Shown here: positions 21,327 to 31,224 of the stretch, piece by piece
Layout of the letters: every line of letters starts with the position of its first letter
Position numbering within the stretch: the stretch's first letter is position 1
DNA from: Erwinia_E haradaeae_B
Lineage (GTDB): Bacteria > Pseudomonadota > Gammaproteobacteria > Enterobacterales > Enterobacteriaceae
Direction: 5' to 3'
DNA: 64,000 bases
NCBI RefSeq assembly: GCF_900698985.1
Contig: NZ_LR217730.1
Span: 62,001 to 126,000, forward strand
Notes under the pieces: generated by a model
Database searches by the model: none
What the model was told of the DNA's origin: nothing
The model's input: only the letters and a program-made list of their open reading frames with translations
Translations under genes and position numbers: made by a program

Positions 21327-22235
21327 ATGTTTAAAGGAAGTATTGTGGCGCTAATCACACCAATGAATAAGAAAGGTGAGGTATGTGTTAGTAGTTTTAA
21401 AAATCTTATTAATTATCATGTGAAAAGCGGCACTGCAGCGATAGTTGTTTTAGGTACAACAGGAGAATCGGCTACTTTAACTTATGCAGAACGTAGTCAT
21501 GTGACTGAGTTAATATTGAAGTTTTCCAAAGGGCGTATTCCTATCATAGTTGGTACTGGCGCGAATAGTACTGCAGAAGCTGTTTCTATTACTCAATCTT
21601 TTGAAAACTCTGGTGTAGCTGCATGCTTAAGTGTGACTCCTTACTATAATTGCCCAACACAAGAAGGACTGTATCGACATTTCAGAACGATCGCTGAAAA
21701 CACTAATCTTCCACAGATACTATATAATGTGCCTTTACGTACCGGTGTAGACTTATTACCAATTACCGTTCAGCGTCTTTCTAATATTAAAAATATTATT
21801 GGAATTAAAGAGGCAACTGGGGATTTGTTACGTATAACTGAAATTCGAAAATTAGTTCAAGAAGATTTTATCTTACTTAGTGGTGACGATTCTACTGCAT
21901 TAAATTTTATGGAACTAGGTGGATGTGGTGTTGTATCTGTAACAGCCAATATTGCTGCTTATCAGATGGTAAAGTTATGTGACTTAGTCCAAAGAGGCAA
22001 AATAGAGCGGGCTCGCCTTTTAAATCAGAAGCTGATGAATCTTCATCAAAAATTATTCATTGAGCCTAATCCTATTCCTATTAAATGGGCGGCAAAACAA
22101 TTGGAATTAATAGAGAGTGACATGCTGCGTTTACCAATGACGTCATTAACTGAAATTAATTGTTCTATTGTCCAACAGGCGCTTAAAGATGCTGATTGTT
22201 TTTTAACTCAGGGAGTATGTACATGTCTAACTTGA
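21327..22235 (+). CDS. dapA: 4-hydroxy-tetrahydrodipicolinate synthase
   Basis: It condenses pyruvate with aspartate semialdehyde, the branch point to diaminopimelate and lysine. The 302-residue product is about 10 longer than E. coli DapA (292); the extra residues are at the C-terminus and overlap bamC. All catalytic residues sit at E. coli positions: T44, T45 (GTTGES), Y107, Y133, R138 and the Schiff-base K161 (GIKEATG). In the lysine allosteric site N80, E84 and Y106 are kept, but E. coli H53 and H56 are replaced by Tyr and Arg. AAGGA precedes the ATG. The order dapA-bamC-purC is that of E. coli. Confidence 0.97.
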   Translation: MFKGSIVALITPMNKKGEVCVSSFKNLINYHVKSGTAAIVVLGTTGESATLTYAERSHVTELILKFSKGRIPIIVGTGANSTAEAVSITQSFENSGVAACLSVTPYYNCPTQEGLYRHFRTIAENTNLPQILYNVPLRTGVDLLPITVQRLSNIKNIIGIKEATGDLLRITEIRKLVQEDFILLSGDDSTALNFMELGGCGVVSVTANIAAYQMVKLCDLVQRGKIERARLLNQKLMNLHQKLFIEPNPIPIKWAAKQLELIESDMLRLPMTSLTEINCSIVQQALKDADCFLTQGVCTCLT

Positions 22236-23278
22236 GACATCGTCCCATGATAGTGATGGTTTTAGGACTATTATCAGTATCGTTTTTGTCCGCATGCTCT
22301 AGTAAGGTATACAATAGACATCAAGCGATGAGCTATGCATCTACTTTAAAAATAGATAACTCTAAAGAGTTAAAATCTCTCGCTGGAATGCCTTTGCCAA
22401 CACAAAATCAGTATTTTCATGTTCCTTTTATGGGCATAAGGAGTCAGAATGATACCCGGGTAGATCTTATGCCGCCTACTCAAGTTTTGATGAATGAACA
22501 AAGTCTACATGCTCAAATATCTGGGAATGTAGGAATATTAGTTATTAAGGGTTCATCTAATTTAATTTTTTCACAAATAATTAATATTTTACAGAAAAAT
22601 AAATTTGCAACTTTCTATCGTCAAGATAGATGTAAAAATTTATTTACTAATTGGGTTCGGTGGTATGATCCTAGTGATGACAAAGAGAATTTTTATTCCG
22701 GACGCTATCAAATTAGTATGAAGGAAAAGGGAAGTTATCAAACAATAAAAGTAATCTTAATTGGTCTACGACAAAAAGATAAGGAGGTGACTTCTTCTTT
22801 TCAAATTCAGAATTACACTGCAAGGATGTGTAGCTATTTAGCTCAAAACTTAAATATGATGATGTGTCATAATGAAATAGCTCCAGTGATATCTAAAAAT
22901 TATGAACAGAATATTCATGCATACACTAGTACTAATGATAGTGGTTTATCAAATATAATTTTATGCGCTTCTTTTGATCATGTTTGGTTTTGGTTGCCGG
23001 GTATTCTAAAAATGTTGAATATGGAATTAAAAGAGAGCAATTATTCACATGGAAGCTTAAAGGTAAAATATACTTCGTTGAGCAGAAAAACTATTAATAA
23101 ATTAGGTGTCATGGATATGAATTTTAAAAATGGTTACTATAAACTTCAGGTTGGCGAGCTAGGATCTTATAGTAGTTTGCAATTTTTTGACCCAGCAGGT
23201 CATCTAGTAAATCGATTGCAATATGAAAAAATCTTATCTATTTTTAAGTTAATTATAATAAAAAATAAGCGAACATGA
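22223..23278 (+). CDS. bamC: Outer-membrane assembly lipoprotein BamC (NlpB)
   Basis: This lipoprotein of the BAM complex binds BamD through its N-terminal segment. The longest frame begins at 22196, but ATG at 22223 has GGGAG seven bases upstream and starts a normal signal peptide, giving 351 residues (E. coli 344). The lipobox is FLSAC with Cys25. Identity to E. coli is low in the unstructured part and clearer in the two helix-grip domains: a WVRWYDPSDD/GRYQISMKEKG region in the first, and GYYKLQVGELGSYSSLQFFDPAGH in parts of the second. It overlaps the dapA end by 13 bases, implying co-transcription. The divergence is typical of this lipoprotein in reduced genomes. Confidence 0.9.
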   Translation: MSNLRHRPMIVMVLGLLSVSFLSACSSKVYNRHQAMSYASTLKIDNSKELKSLAGMPLPTQNQYFHVPFMGIRSQNDTRVDLMPPTQVLMNEQSLHAQISGNVGILVIKGSSNLIFSQIINILQKNKFATFYRQDRCKNLFTNWVRWYDPSDDKENFYSGRYQISMKEKGSYQTIKVILIGLRQKDKEVTSSFQIQNYTARMCSYLAQNLNMMMCHNEIAPVISKNYEQNIHAYTSTNDSGLSNIILCASFDHVWFWLPGILKMLNMELKESNYSHGSLKVKYTSLSRKTINKLGVMDMNFKNGYYKLQVGELGSYSSLQFFDPAGHLVNRLQYEKILSIFKLIIIKNKRT

Positions 23279-24058
23279 AGATAATAAACTGATAAATGCT
23301 CTATTTAGAATGAAAGTTTTAATTATAATATCATTATTTTGTGCCATAAAAATCATCTAACACTAGGTGGTGCAAGTTAAGGTCTTATAAAAGAGTATGT
23401 GCACTACCATTATATGCAATATGTTAGTTTTTAGCATATTTTATGTTATTTTTTTAAGATATATAAAATGTATGTATATATTTTTATTTGGATAATCTTT
23501 AGACTTTAAATAGAGAATGAGATGGCTTAGAAGTATCTATATGTATATAAATCATATTGTATTAACTTTAATTTATAACTGATAATTTATGATCTATAAT
23601 GATATTTTTTTTCTAAAAATATTGAGGCATCAATCATTAGGATTTAAGATTAAGATAAAAAGCAGCTTATTAAAAATAAGTGTAACAGCGTTTATAATAG
23701 AAGAGTTAACTATTTATTGTGAGAGCTTGATTAATTTAGTTTAATATTAATTAAATTAATCAAGATAGGATTTTAATTTTATTCATAATAATATTTCTGA
23801 TCTCATGAAATAATTAAAAGGAAATTGTGGTATAAATAATGTATTATTATAATATATAATGAAATATTAGATTTATAATAATGGTTAGTGAGTTACTATA
23901 GATATTTTAATGGATGATTTAAGTTTATATAATTAAGCATATTATTAATGTTATATGATAATACGTTTTTATTAAAATAATGTGATCATAATTAGAAATA
24001 TTAAAGCCTTACGTAGAAAATGTATGATGATTATATTATTTAAAGTTGAGTAAATGCG
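23279..24058. other. 0.78 kb spacer between bamC and purC
   Basis: No gene is recognised. An imperfect nine-base-pair inverted repeat (23366-23374 with 23400-23408) lies near the left end. The rest is very AT-rich. purC is close to bamC in E. coli, so synteny survives with an expanded gap. Confidence 0.65.
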
Positions 24059-24772
24059 ATGCGTAAGATGATGGAGTTATATCGTGGTAAAACAAAAACC
24101 TTATATAGTACGGATGAGCCGGATTTATTAGTGTTAGAATTCCGCGATGATATTTCTGCCCTAGATGGTAAGCGTGTTGATCAGTTTTATCGCAAAGGGT
24201 TAATTAATAATAAGTTAAATTATTTTATAATGTCCAAGTTACAGAAGGCCGGTATACCAACTCAGATCAAGGAATTATATTCTCATAATGCAACATTAGT
24301 GAAAAATCTAAAAATGGTGCCATTGGAATTTGTATTACGTAATCGTGCTGCAGGATCCTTAGTAAAACGCTTAGGGATTAAGGAGGGCACTGTTCTTTGC
24401 CCTCCAGTTTTTGATTTATTTTTTAAAAATGATGGAAAGCATGACCCTATGGTTAATTCATCTTATTGTAAAACATTTGGGTGGGTAAGCCAGCATCATT
24501 TGTTATGCATGCGAAAAATAATTTTTCAGAGCAATGACATTTTAAATACACTTTTTTCTGAAATAGGTGTGATTTTAGTAGATTTTAAATTAGAGTTCGG
24601 GATATGGAAGGATAAAGTAGTTTTGGGTGATGAATTTTCTCCTGATAGTGCTCGCTTATGGGATAAAAAGACTCTTAATAAAATGGATAAAGATCTCTAC
24701 CGACAGGCTCAAGTGGGTTTAATAGAGGCTTATGAAGAAGTTGCAAATCGTTTAGGAGTAAAACTAGATTAA
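24059..24772 (+). CDS. purC: Phosphoribosylaminoimidazole-succinocarboxamide synthase (SAICAR synthase)
   Basis: It ligates aspartate to CAIR using ATP in de novo purine synthesis. The 237 residues equal the E. coli PurC length. The N-terminal ELYRGKTKTLYST strand-loop (about 6-18) binds ATP. The conserved motifs VPLEFVLRNRAAGSLVKRLG (about 82-101) and LVDFKLEFGIWKDKVVLGDEFSPDSARLWD (about 171-200, here named in parts: DFKLEFG, GDEFSPD, RLWD) are intact. The ATG at 24059 aligns with the E. coli start. No other purine genes are in the window, so the pathway's completeness cannot be judged. Confidence 0.97.
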   Translation: MRKMMELYRGKTKTLYSTDEPDLLVLEFRDDISALDGKRVDQFYRKGLINNKLNYFIMSKLQKAGIPTQIKELYSHNATLVKNLKMVPLEFVLRNRAAGSLVKRLGIKEGTVLCPPVFDLFFKNDGKHDPMVNSSYCKTFGWVSQHHLLCMRKIIFQSNDILNTLFSEIGVILVDFKLEFGIWKDKVVLGDEFSPDSARLWDKKTLNKMDKDLYRQAQVGLIEAYEEVANRLGVKLD

Positions 24773-25991
24773 TTTATTTTTATAAAATAGCTCTATAAAA
24801 TATCAAATATCAAAGACTATTCGTAGATTATTAGTTCGTATGATGACATAGATTCAAATAAAAAGTTTTTATCCTTCAATTTTATATTAGATAAAAGAAT
24901 GTATTTTATTTCTTGCGTGAGTATAAAAAAACCCTATAAAACAACTTTAGTTAATTAATAGTATTATAAGAATATTATAAATATCTTTGCTATCATAAGA
25001 ATACAAAATAGAGTCATAATACACAGTACGTTACATATTATGTGATATTAAGTATAATGTGATTTATCAATTAGCAATTAATATATATTTAACAGCGTTA
25101 GAGAACACGAAGATGCTTTTATAGCTAAGATGACAATGGGTGGACACAAAGGATAAGTGTAATAATCCAGGTGGCTCATTATAGAGAAAAAATATAAAAG
25201 AGAATATTAGAAAAATTCAGGACAAAGGTTACAATTTTCATTGTATTTATATACACAGTTTATTTTTTTATATTTTTATTGGGATTTAATTTATATTCGA
25301 TAAATACAATTTTTTATTTTTAAAAAATTTTTTTATAGTCTGACTCTCTAGTTTTAAATTATTTTTACCTTTTTATTATACTAAATAATAATACTACTCT
25401 TAGTGGTTGTTGATGAAGTACATTATGAAGTATATTACATCTTTTTTACATAATAAAATCTTTTTTTACATAATAAACAAATATTTAATATTTGCTATTT
25501 AGTTGTTTATAATTAAGAAAAATAATCTCAATAAATATTATTTGAATATATCATTCGTGTGTATATTAGTATGATATTTGCATATTTTTTATATGAGAAG
25601 ATTTATCGAATTTTTTACTATGAATAGTTATCTAATGGTTATACTGTAATGAGTTTCTGTAATTTATGTAAGAATTTATAATTTTGGTTTAAAGAATTAC
25701 AAGAGAATATTTTTATATTAGATAGCACCCTTATATAAAGAATAGTGCTCAGTATTCTTAATTTGAGACATTGTTTATAAGTTTAATATATCCAGTTAGC
25801 ATATTACTAAAGGATTTTAAAAGAACCAAAACTAGCATTTCAAAAATCTATTAAAGAGTAGGGTAATTTCTTATGATTTTGACAGTGTAATGGTTTAGGT
25901 AATTTATGTTTTAATAAAAATATGCCTATATTATTGGCATACTCTGTATTAAGCTAATGTGATTCACCTTAACACCAGTTTGGCTCTCGTT
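24773..25991. other. 1.2 kb spacer upstream of lysC
   Basis: No gene is recognised. A less AT-rich patch at about 25095-25185 contains a 20-codon open stretch ending in GGHKG and then a stop; it could be a gene remnant but matches nothing I know. I find no lysine-riboswitch-like sequence in the last 300 bases, although E. coli lysC has one. Confidence 0.65.
25879..25910 (+). promoter_or_regulatory. Possible lysC promoter with exact -35 box
   Basis: TTGACA at 25879-25884 is an exact sigma70 -35 hexamer, rare in this composition. The best -10 candidates (TTTATG or TATGTT, ending by 25910) are 18 or 20 bases away and imperfect. It lies about 80-110 bases upstream of the lysC start. Confidence 0.3.
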
Positions 25992-27344
25992 ATGTCTCAC
26001 AATCTTATTGTAGCGAAATTTGGCGGTAGTAGCATGGCTGATTATATATCTATGCAGCACAGTGCTGATATAGTTTTAAAAAAACCTGCTATACGCTTAG
26101 TGGTATTATCAGCATCTGCAGGGATCACGAATCAACTATTTTTGTTAGCTGAAGGTCAGTGCAAAAAACAACAGATTGCTATCCTATCTAAAATTTTCCA
26201 CATGCAAGAGGCTATTATTGAACGGTTGATTTATCAACAGGTCATTCGTAATAAAATAACTCACATACTTAATAATATTCAGGCTCTTTCTAGAATTGCA
26301 GAGTTTTCAAAATCTTCTGAACTAACTGACGAGTTAGTTAGTTATGGTGAGTTAATGTCTAGTTTGCTTTTTGTTGAAATTCTTCGTGAGCGTAAAGTGG
26401 AAGTAGAATGGTTTGATGTACGTAAAGTAATGCGGACTGACGCGTGTTTTGGCTCTGCAGAGCCAAAAATTAGCATACTTAAGGAGCTTGTCCAACATCA
26501 ATTAAAGCCTTTAATTTTAGAAATATTAATTGTGACACAAGGGTTTATCGGTCAAGAAGAAAAAGGACGAACTACCACTTTAGGTCGCGGAGGTAGCGAC
26601 TATACTGCCGCAATGCTTGGAGAAGCGCTAAATGTTAAAAGGATTGACATCTGGACCGATGTGTCCGGAATTTATACTGCAGATCCACGATTAGTTCCAT
26701 CTGCTAAGCGTATTGATAAGATCACCGTCAAAGAAGCATTTATGATGGCAACTTGTGGTGCAAAGATATTACATCCAGAAACTTTATTACCTGTAGTACG
26801 TAGTGATATGTCAATATTTATTGGCTCTAGTAAGCATCCAGGAGCTGGTGGTACTATTGTATGTCATGAGATTCATACTTTACCTTTGTTTCGGGCTCTT
26901 GCTCTACGTTCTCATCAGACGTTACTAACATTACACAATGTTTATTTATCAGATACATTTTGTTTTCTTGAAGCGGTGTTCAAATTATTAATACGTCATG
27001 GTATTCATCTTGATTTGATAATGCGATCTGAAGTAAAATTAGCAGTAACATTAGATACAAGTTGGTCTTTTGTAATGACTAGTAATCTTTTAAATCCAGC
27101 ATTGCTTACCGAATTAACTAATTTTTGTAAATTAGAGGTAGAAGAGAATTTAGCATTAGTGTCAATTATTGGTAATAAGCTTTCTAAGTTTGATAGTTCT
27201 GAAAAAAACTTTTTAAGTGTACTAGACTTATGTAATATACGTATGGTTTTTAATAGTTATCCTCAATTTACACTCTGTTTTTTAGCACCTGCTGATAATG
27301 CTGAGAGGATAATACAACTTCTACACTATAAGATATTTGAATAG
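25992..27344 (+). CDS. lysC: Lysine-sensitive-type aspartokinase III
   Basis: It phosphorylates aspartate, entering the lysine, threonine, methionine and diaminopimelate pathways. A longer frame begins at GTG 25959, but ATG at 25992 gives 450 residues and aligns with E. coli LysC (449). The kinase domain has KFGGSSMAD (about 9-17), TTLGRGGSDYTAA (about 195-207) and WTDVSGIYTADPR. Two ACT domains follow from about residue 305. Catalytic motifs are intact. However, positions where E. coli mutants lose lysine inhibition are changed: E250 to Met251, M318 to Leu319, G323 to Cys324 and T344 to Arg345 (the number here is one higher). Fusion with homoserine dehydrogenase is absent, so it is not ThrA or MetL. 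Confidence 0.96.
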   Translation: MSHNLIVAKFGGSSMADYISMQHSADIVLKKPAIRLVVLSASAGITNQLFLLAEGQCKKQQIAILSKIFHMQEAIIERLIYQQVIRNKITHILNNIQALSRIAEFSKSSELTDELVSYGELMSSLLFVEILRERKVEVEWFDVRKVMRTDACFGSAEPKISILKELVQHQLKPLILEILIVTQGFIGQEEKGRTTTLGRGGSDYTAAMLGEALNVKRIDIWTDVSGIYTADPRLVPSAKRIDKITVKEAFMMATCGAKILHPETLLPVVRSDMSIFIGSSKHPGAGGTIVCHEIHTLPLFRALALRSHQTLLTLHNVYLSDTFCFLEAVFKLLIRHGIHLDLIMRSEVKLAVTLDTSWSFVMTSNLLNPALLTELTNFCKLEVEENLALVSIIGNKLSKFDSSEKNFLSVLDLCNIRMVFNSYPQFTLCFLAPADNAERIIQLLHYKIFE

Positions 27345-28148
27345 TGAAGATATTTGAATAATTTATTATTAAAGAAGATTTTGTTATAGTTGATTCGTTT
27401 TATTTGTAGAAAGTATTATTTACAGTAATTGTTAACATTTTTAACATGCTGTCTGAAACAAAAAGTACTATATATTTATTAATTTAAAGAATATTAAAAA
27501 ATTTATATACTACTTTTATTGGCAAGGTGATCCTAATAAAAATACAGATTGTTTGGTAGCACTAGAAGTTTCTTGTTATTCATTTAAAATATATATCAAT
27601 ACATATAAACTGTGATCTTGTGATAAGTAGCAGAATTAATGAATTTTATTATCTTCATATATTTTTTATATCTATCTAATAATTCTTATTAGGCTATTAA
27701 TTTAGTATTTATGTTTTTTGTAAAACTATATAGAATATACCGTGATATTTTTTAAAAAGATTCTTTATTATGAACGTTTCTGCCTTGCTTAATAATAATG
27801 TTTCACCTAAAGCTTTTAGGTATCTACATAATTAAGAGCGCATAATGATATGATAAAAAATGTATAAAAATATGTATTTTTTATTATTTATAAATAACTT
27901 CACATAATGAATGATGAATAGTACGATTATTTTATTTAATATTAGCTTTTTTCTTATAGGTTCATGATATAATAAAAATGTTGGTATTTGGATCGATATA
28001 TTAATATCACTTAGTTGTTCCCTTATCGGGAATATACAGTGATATAATGATCTATAATATATTATTTATAGATTCGTTAAGTTAAGGTCATATACATAGA
28101 TAAGGTACTAATATTATATAAAATTTCACTTCTTTGAGTAAAATTAAT
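27345..28148. other. 0.8 kb spacer upstream of the nuo operon
   Basis: No gene or RNA is recognised. The promoter of the 15 kb nuo operon should be in the right part, but no strong consensus stands out. lrhA, the regulator upstream of nuo in E. coli, is absent. Confidence 0.6.
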
Positions 28149-28595
28149 ATGCCTACAACTATAAAAATGCTTGCTCATCAATGGGGTTTTATTCTTTTTT
28201 TGGTTGTCGCAATATGTTTTTGTTTATTAATGTTATTAGTTTCATGGTTTCTGGGTAGTAAAACTCACGGAAGATATACTAATACACCATTTGAGTCAGG
28301 TATTGCTTCTGTTGGAAGCGCCAGGTTGCGATTATCGATTAAATTTTATTTAATAGCTATGTTTTTTGTTATTTTCGATGTTGAGTCTTTATATCTCTAT
28401 GCGTGGGCAGTCTCAATTCGTGAAGTTGGTTGGATTGGGTTCATTGAAGCTATGCTTTTTATTGTTATTTTGCTTGTAAGTTTATTTTACCTAGCTCGTA
28501 TTAGGGCTCTGGACTGGTCTCCTATCTATTGTAAATCTCATGTTTATAAAACTACTAATATACATAATATTTTAGGTACTAAGTATCCTCATTGA
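28149..28595 (+). CDS. nuoA: NADH-quinone oxidoreductase subunit A
   Basis: This small membrane-arm subunit of complex I lies near the quinone site. It has three membrane helices, at about residues 11-32, 64-85 and 92-113. The conserved loop FESGIASVGSARLRLSIKFY and the FDVESLYLYAW segment with the acidic pair are present. ATG at 28149 aligns with the start of the conserved N-terminus (148 residues, E. coli 147). A TTG 15 bases upstream (28134) is in frame but has no ribosome binding site. The C-terminal tail is divergent. It is the first gene of a complete nuoA-N set. Confidence 0.95.
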   Translation: MPTTIKMLAHQWGFILFLVVAICFCLLMLLVSWFLGSKTHGRYTNTPFESGIASVGSARLRLSIKFYLIAMFFVIFDVESLYLYAWAVSIREVGWIGFIEAMLFIVILLVSLFYLARIRALDWSPIYCKSHVYKTTNIHNILGTKYPH

Positions 28596-28633
28596 TATGT
28601 TTAGTTATCTATTAATAAAAATAGAGAAAATAT

Positions 28634-29308
28634 ATGGATTATACTTTAACTCGCCCTAATCAAAATAGTGATAATGATGTTTACCCTTTACATAAAAAAG
28701 AACAGGTAGATGACCCTTTAAAAAATCATATACATCAAAATATTTATCTTGGAAAATTAGAGCTTCTCTTACATAAGATGGTAAATTGGGGTCGAAAGAA
28801 TTCACTTTGGCCATTGAACTTTGGGTTGTCTTGTTGTTATGTAGAGATGACTACTGCATTTACTGCAGTACATGATGTGGCTCGTTTTGGATCAGAGGTT
28901 ATTCGCTCGTCGCCACGACAAGCAGATTTGATGGTAATAGCTGGTACTTGTTTTGTTAAGATGGCTCCGGTAATTCAGCGTTTGTATGATCAAATGTTAG
29001 AACCTAAGTGGGTAATTTCTATGGGATCATGTGCTAATTCTGGTGGTATGTATGATATATATTCAGTAGTGCAAGGTGTGGATAAATTCTTGCCAGTAGA
29101 CGTATATATCCCGGGTTGTCCGCCAAGGCCAGAGGCGTATATGCAGGCATTATTATTATTACAAAAATCCATTGGAAAAGAGCGTCGACCATTATCATCG
29201 GTTATGCATGATCAAAATGTATATCGTGCTAAGATGCCATCTGAAAGAGATAGAAAAAACGCAGAGCGCATTTCTGCTACATATGTATGCGCGCCAGACG
29301 AAATTTAA
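28634..29308 (+). CDS. nuoB: NADH-quinone oxidoreductase subunit B
   Basis: This peripheral-arm subunit carries the terminal 4Fe-4S cluster N2, which reduces quinone. Its cluster ligands are the tandem C67-C68 plus C133 and C162 (C63/64/129/158 in E. coli). The shift of four comes from a small insertion between GKL and MVNWGRKN. The motifs FGLSCCYVEM, SPRQADLM and VYIPGCPPRPEA are intact. The 224 residues compare with 220 in E. coli. It starts 39 bases after nuoA. Confidence 0.98.
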   Translation: MDYTLTRPNQNSDNDVYPLHKKEQVDDPLKNHIHQNIYLGKLELLLHKMVNWGRKNSLWPLNFGLSCCYVEMTTAFTAVHDVARFGSEVIRSSPRQADLMVIAGTCFVKMAPVIQRLYDQMLEPKWVISMGSCANSGGMYDIYSVVQGVDKFLPVDVYIPGCPPRPEAYMQALLLLQKSIGKERRPLSSVMHDQNVYRAKMPSERDRKNAERISATYVCAPDEI

Positions 29309-29422
29309 TTTTTAGAAGTAATTAAAGATAGCTCGATAATTAAGATAGCAATAATACCAGAAATAATACCATTGAAATAAGTACTGTATATTCGTTACGT
29401 GGTTAGAATAGTGAAATAATTT

Positions 29423-31222
29423 ATGATAGATTTACCTAGGAAAGATGTTGCGCAAACAGCAGAGAAAATTTTAGATCAATGCGATGATCCAATTATTTCC
29501 AAGCTGTATCATCATTTTGGTCCTCACGCTTTTAGTTTGCAAGCCACATGTACTGGTATGGCTGTAGCTTGGGTGAAGCGTGAACAGATATTAGAAATTG
29601 TGACTTTTCTTTATGATTTTTTCAAACCATATGTGATGTTATATGATTTACATGGCGTAGATGAACGCCAGAGAATATATCGAATTGGTTTACCAAAAGC
29701 AGATTTTTCTATTTTTTATCATTTTATCTTTATTAAAGAAAATCGCGATCTGATGCTAAAATTAGCGCTATCAGAGCGGAATTTGCAGGTTCCAACTATT
29801 AGTCATATTTTTCAAAATGCCAATTGGTATGAGCGTGAAACTTGGGAGATGTTTGGAATCAATGTCACTGGGCACCCTCATCTCACTCGTATCATGATGC
29901 CACGAAATTGGAAGGGTCATCCACTTAGAAAGGATTACCCAGCACGCGCTACTGAATTTAAACCTTTTGAATTTACTAAACAAGCAGAAGATATTGCTAT
30001 GGAGTCTCTACTTTTTCGGCCAGAAGAGTGGGGAATGAAAAGATCAAGTGCTCATGAAGATTTTATGTTTTTAAATCTTGGCCCTAATCACCCGTCCGTG
30101 CATGGAGTATTTCGTATTATTCTTCAGCTTGATGGAGAAGAGATTATTGATTGTGTGCCAGATATCGGTTATCACCATCGTGGTGCAGAAAAGATGGGGG
30201 AGAGACAGTCATGGCATAGCTATATTCCATATACTGATCGTATTGAATATTTGGGTGGTTGCATTAATGAGTTACCTTATGTTTTGGCTGTAGAAAAACT
30301 AGCTGGCATTACAGTTCCAGAGCGTGCTGAGGTGATTCGAATAATGTTATCGGAGCTGTTTCGTATTAATAGTCATTTATTATATATTTCTACATTTATA
30401 CAGGATGTTGGTGCTATGTCACCGGTTTTTTTAGCTTTTACTGATCGTCAAAAGATTTATAATATTATAGAGGCTATTACTGGTTTTCGAATGCATCCAG
30501 CCTGGTTCCGGATAGGTGGCGTGGCTAATGATCTTCCAAAAGGATGGGAGCGTCTACTTTGTGAGTTTCTTCATTGGTTACCGAAGCGTCTTAAATTATA
30601 TGAACAGGCTGCGTTAAAAAACTCTATTTTTATTGCGCGGACTAAGGGTGTAGCTTCTTACAACATGGAAGAAGCATTATCTTGGGGGGTAACAGGGGCA
30701 GGGTTACGTGCAACTGGTTTGGATTTTGATGTACGTAAATGGAGGCCTTGTTCTGGGTATGAGAATTTTGATTTTGAAATACCTATTGGCCATGGCATTA
30801 GTTGTGCTTATACGCGAGTTATGCTTAAAATGGAAGAAATGCGCCAAAGTATGCGTATTTTAGAGCAATGCTTGCACAATATGCCAATGGGTTTATTTAA
30901 AGCTAATCATCCACTTACTACACCGCCGCCTAAAGAGTATACTTTACAACATATTGAAACTTTAATTACTCATTTTTTGCAAGTTTCATGGGGCCCAGTG
31001 ATGCCAGCGAATGAATCTTTTCAAATGATAGAGGCCACCAAGGGAGTTAATAGTTACTATCTTATTAGTGATGGAAATACAATGAGCTATCGTACGCGAG
31101 TACGAACGCCTAGTTTTCCACATTTGCAGCAGATTCCTTCGGTGATTAACGGCAGTTTAATATCAGATTTAATCGTCTATCTTGGTAGTATTGATTTTGT
31201 GATGTCAGACGTGGACCGATAA
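29423..31222 (+). CDS. nuoC: NADH-quinone oxidoreductase fused subunit C/D
   Basis: This fusion of the 30 kDa (NuoC) and 49 kDa (NuoD) subunits, also called nuoCD, is characteristic of the Enterobacterales and relatives. NuoC spans about residues 1-190, with NWYERETWEMFGI and GHPLRKDYP. NuoD follows from about 200, with LGPNHPSVHGVFR, GYHHRGAEK, the quinone-pocket His and Tyr region, and the conserved C-terminal LGSIDFVMSDVDR. The length is 599 residues (E. coli about 596-600). A 114-base spacer after nuoB is longer than usual. nuoE begins two bases after its stop. Confidence 0.98.
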   Translation: MIDLPRKDVAQTAEKILDQCDDPIISKLYHHFGPHAFSLQATCTGMAVAWVKREQILEIVTFLYDFFKPYVMLYDLHGVDERQRIYRIGLPKADFSIFYHFIFIKENRDLMLKLALSERNLQVPTISHIFQNANWYERETWEMFGINVTGHPHLTRIMMPRNWKGHPLRKDYPARATEFKPFEFTKQAEDIAMESLLFRPEEWGMKRSSAHEDFMFLNLGPNHPSVHGVFRIILQLDGEEIIDCVPDIGYHHRGAEKMGERQSWHSYIPYTDRIEYLGGCINELPYVLAVEKLAGITVPERAEVIRIMLSELFRINSHLLYISTFIQDVGAMSPVFLAFTDRQKIYNIIEAITGFRMHPAWFRIGGVANDLPKGWERLLCEFLHWLPKRLKLYEQAALKNSIFIARTKGVASYNMEEALSWGVTGAGLRATGLDFDVRKWRPCSGYENFDFEIPIGHGISCAYTRVMLKMEEMRQSMRILEQCLHNMPMGLFKANHPLTTPPPKEYTLQHIETLITHFLQVSWGPVMPANESFQMIEATKGVNSYYLISDGNTMSYRTRVRTPSFPHLQQIPSVINGSLISDLIVYLGSIDFVMSDVDR

Positions 31223-31224
31223 AT

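Noticed and set aside
25095..25185. Short open stretch ending GGHKG as a small gene
   Set aside because: It has no start with a ribosome binding site, only about 20 codons, and no recognisable relative; it is at best a remnant.
25959..25991. GTG start extending lysC by 11 codons
   Set aside because: The extension has no counterpart in LysC, while ATG 25992 aligns with the E. coli N-terminus.
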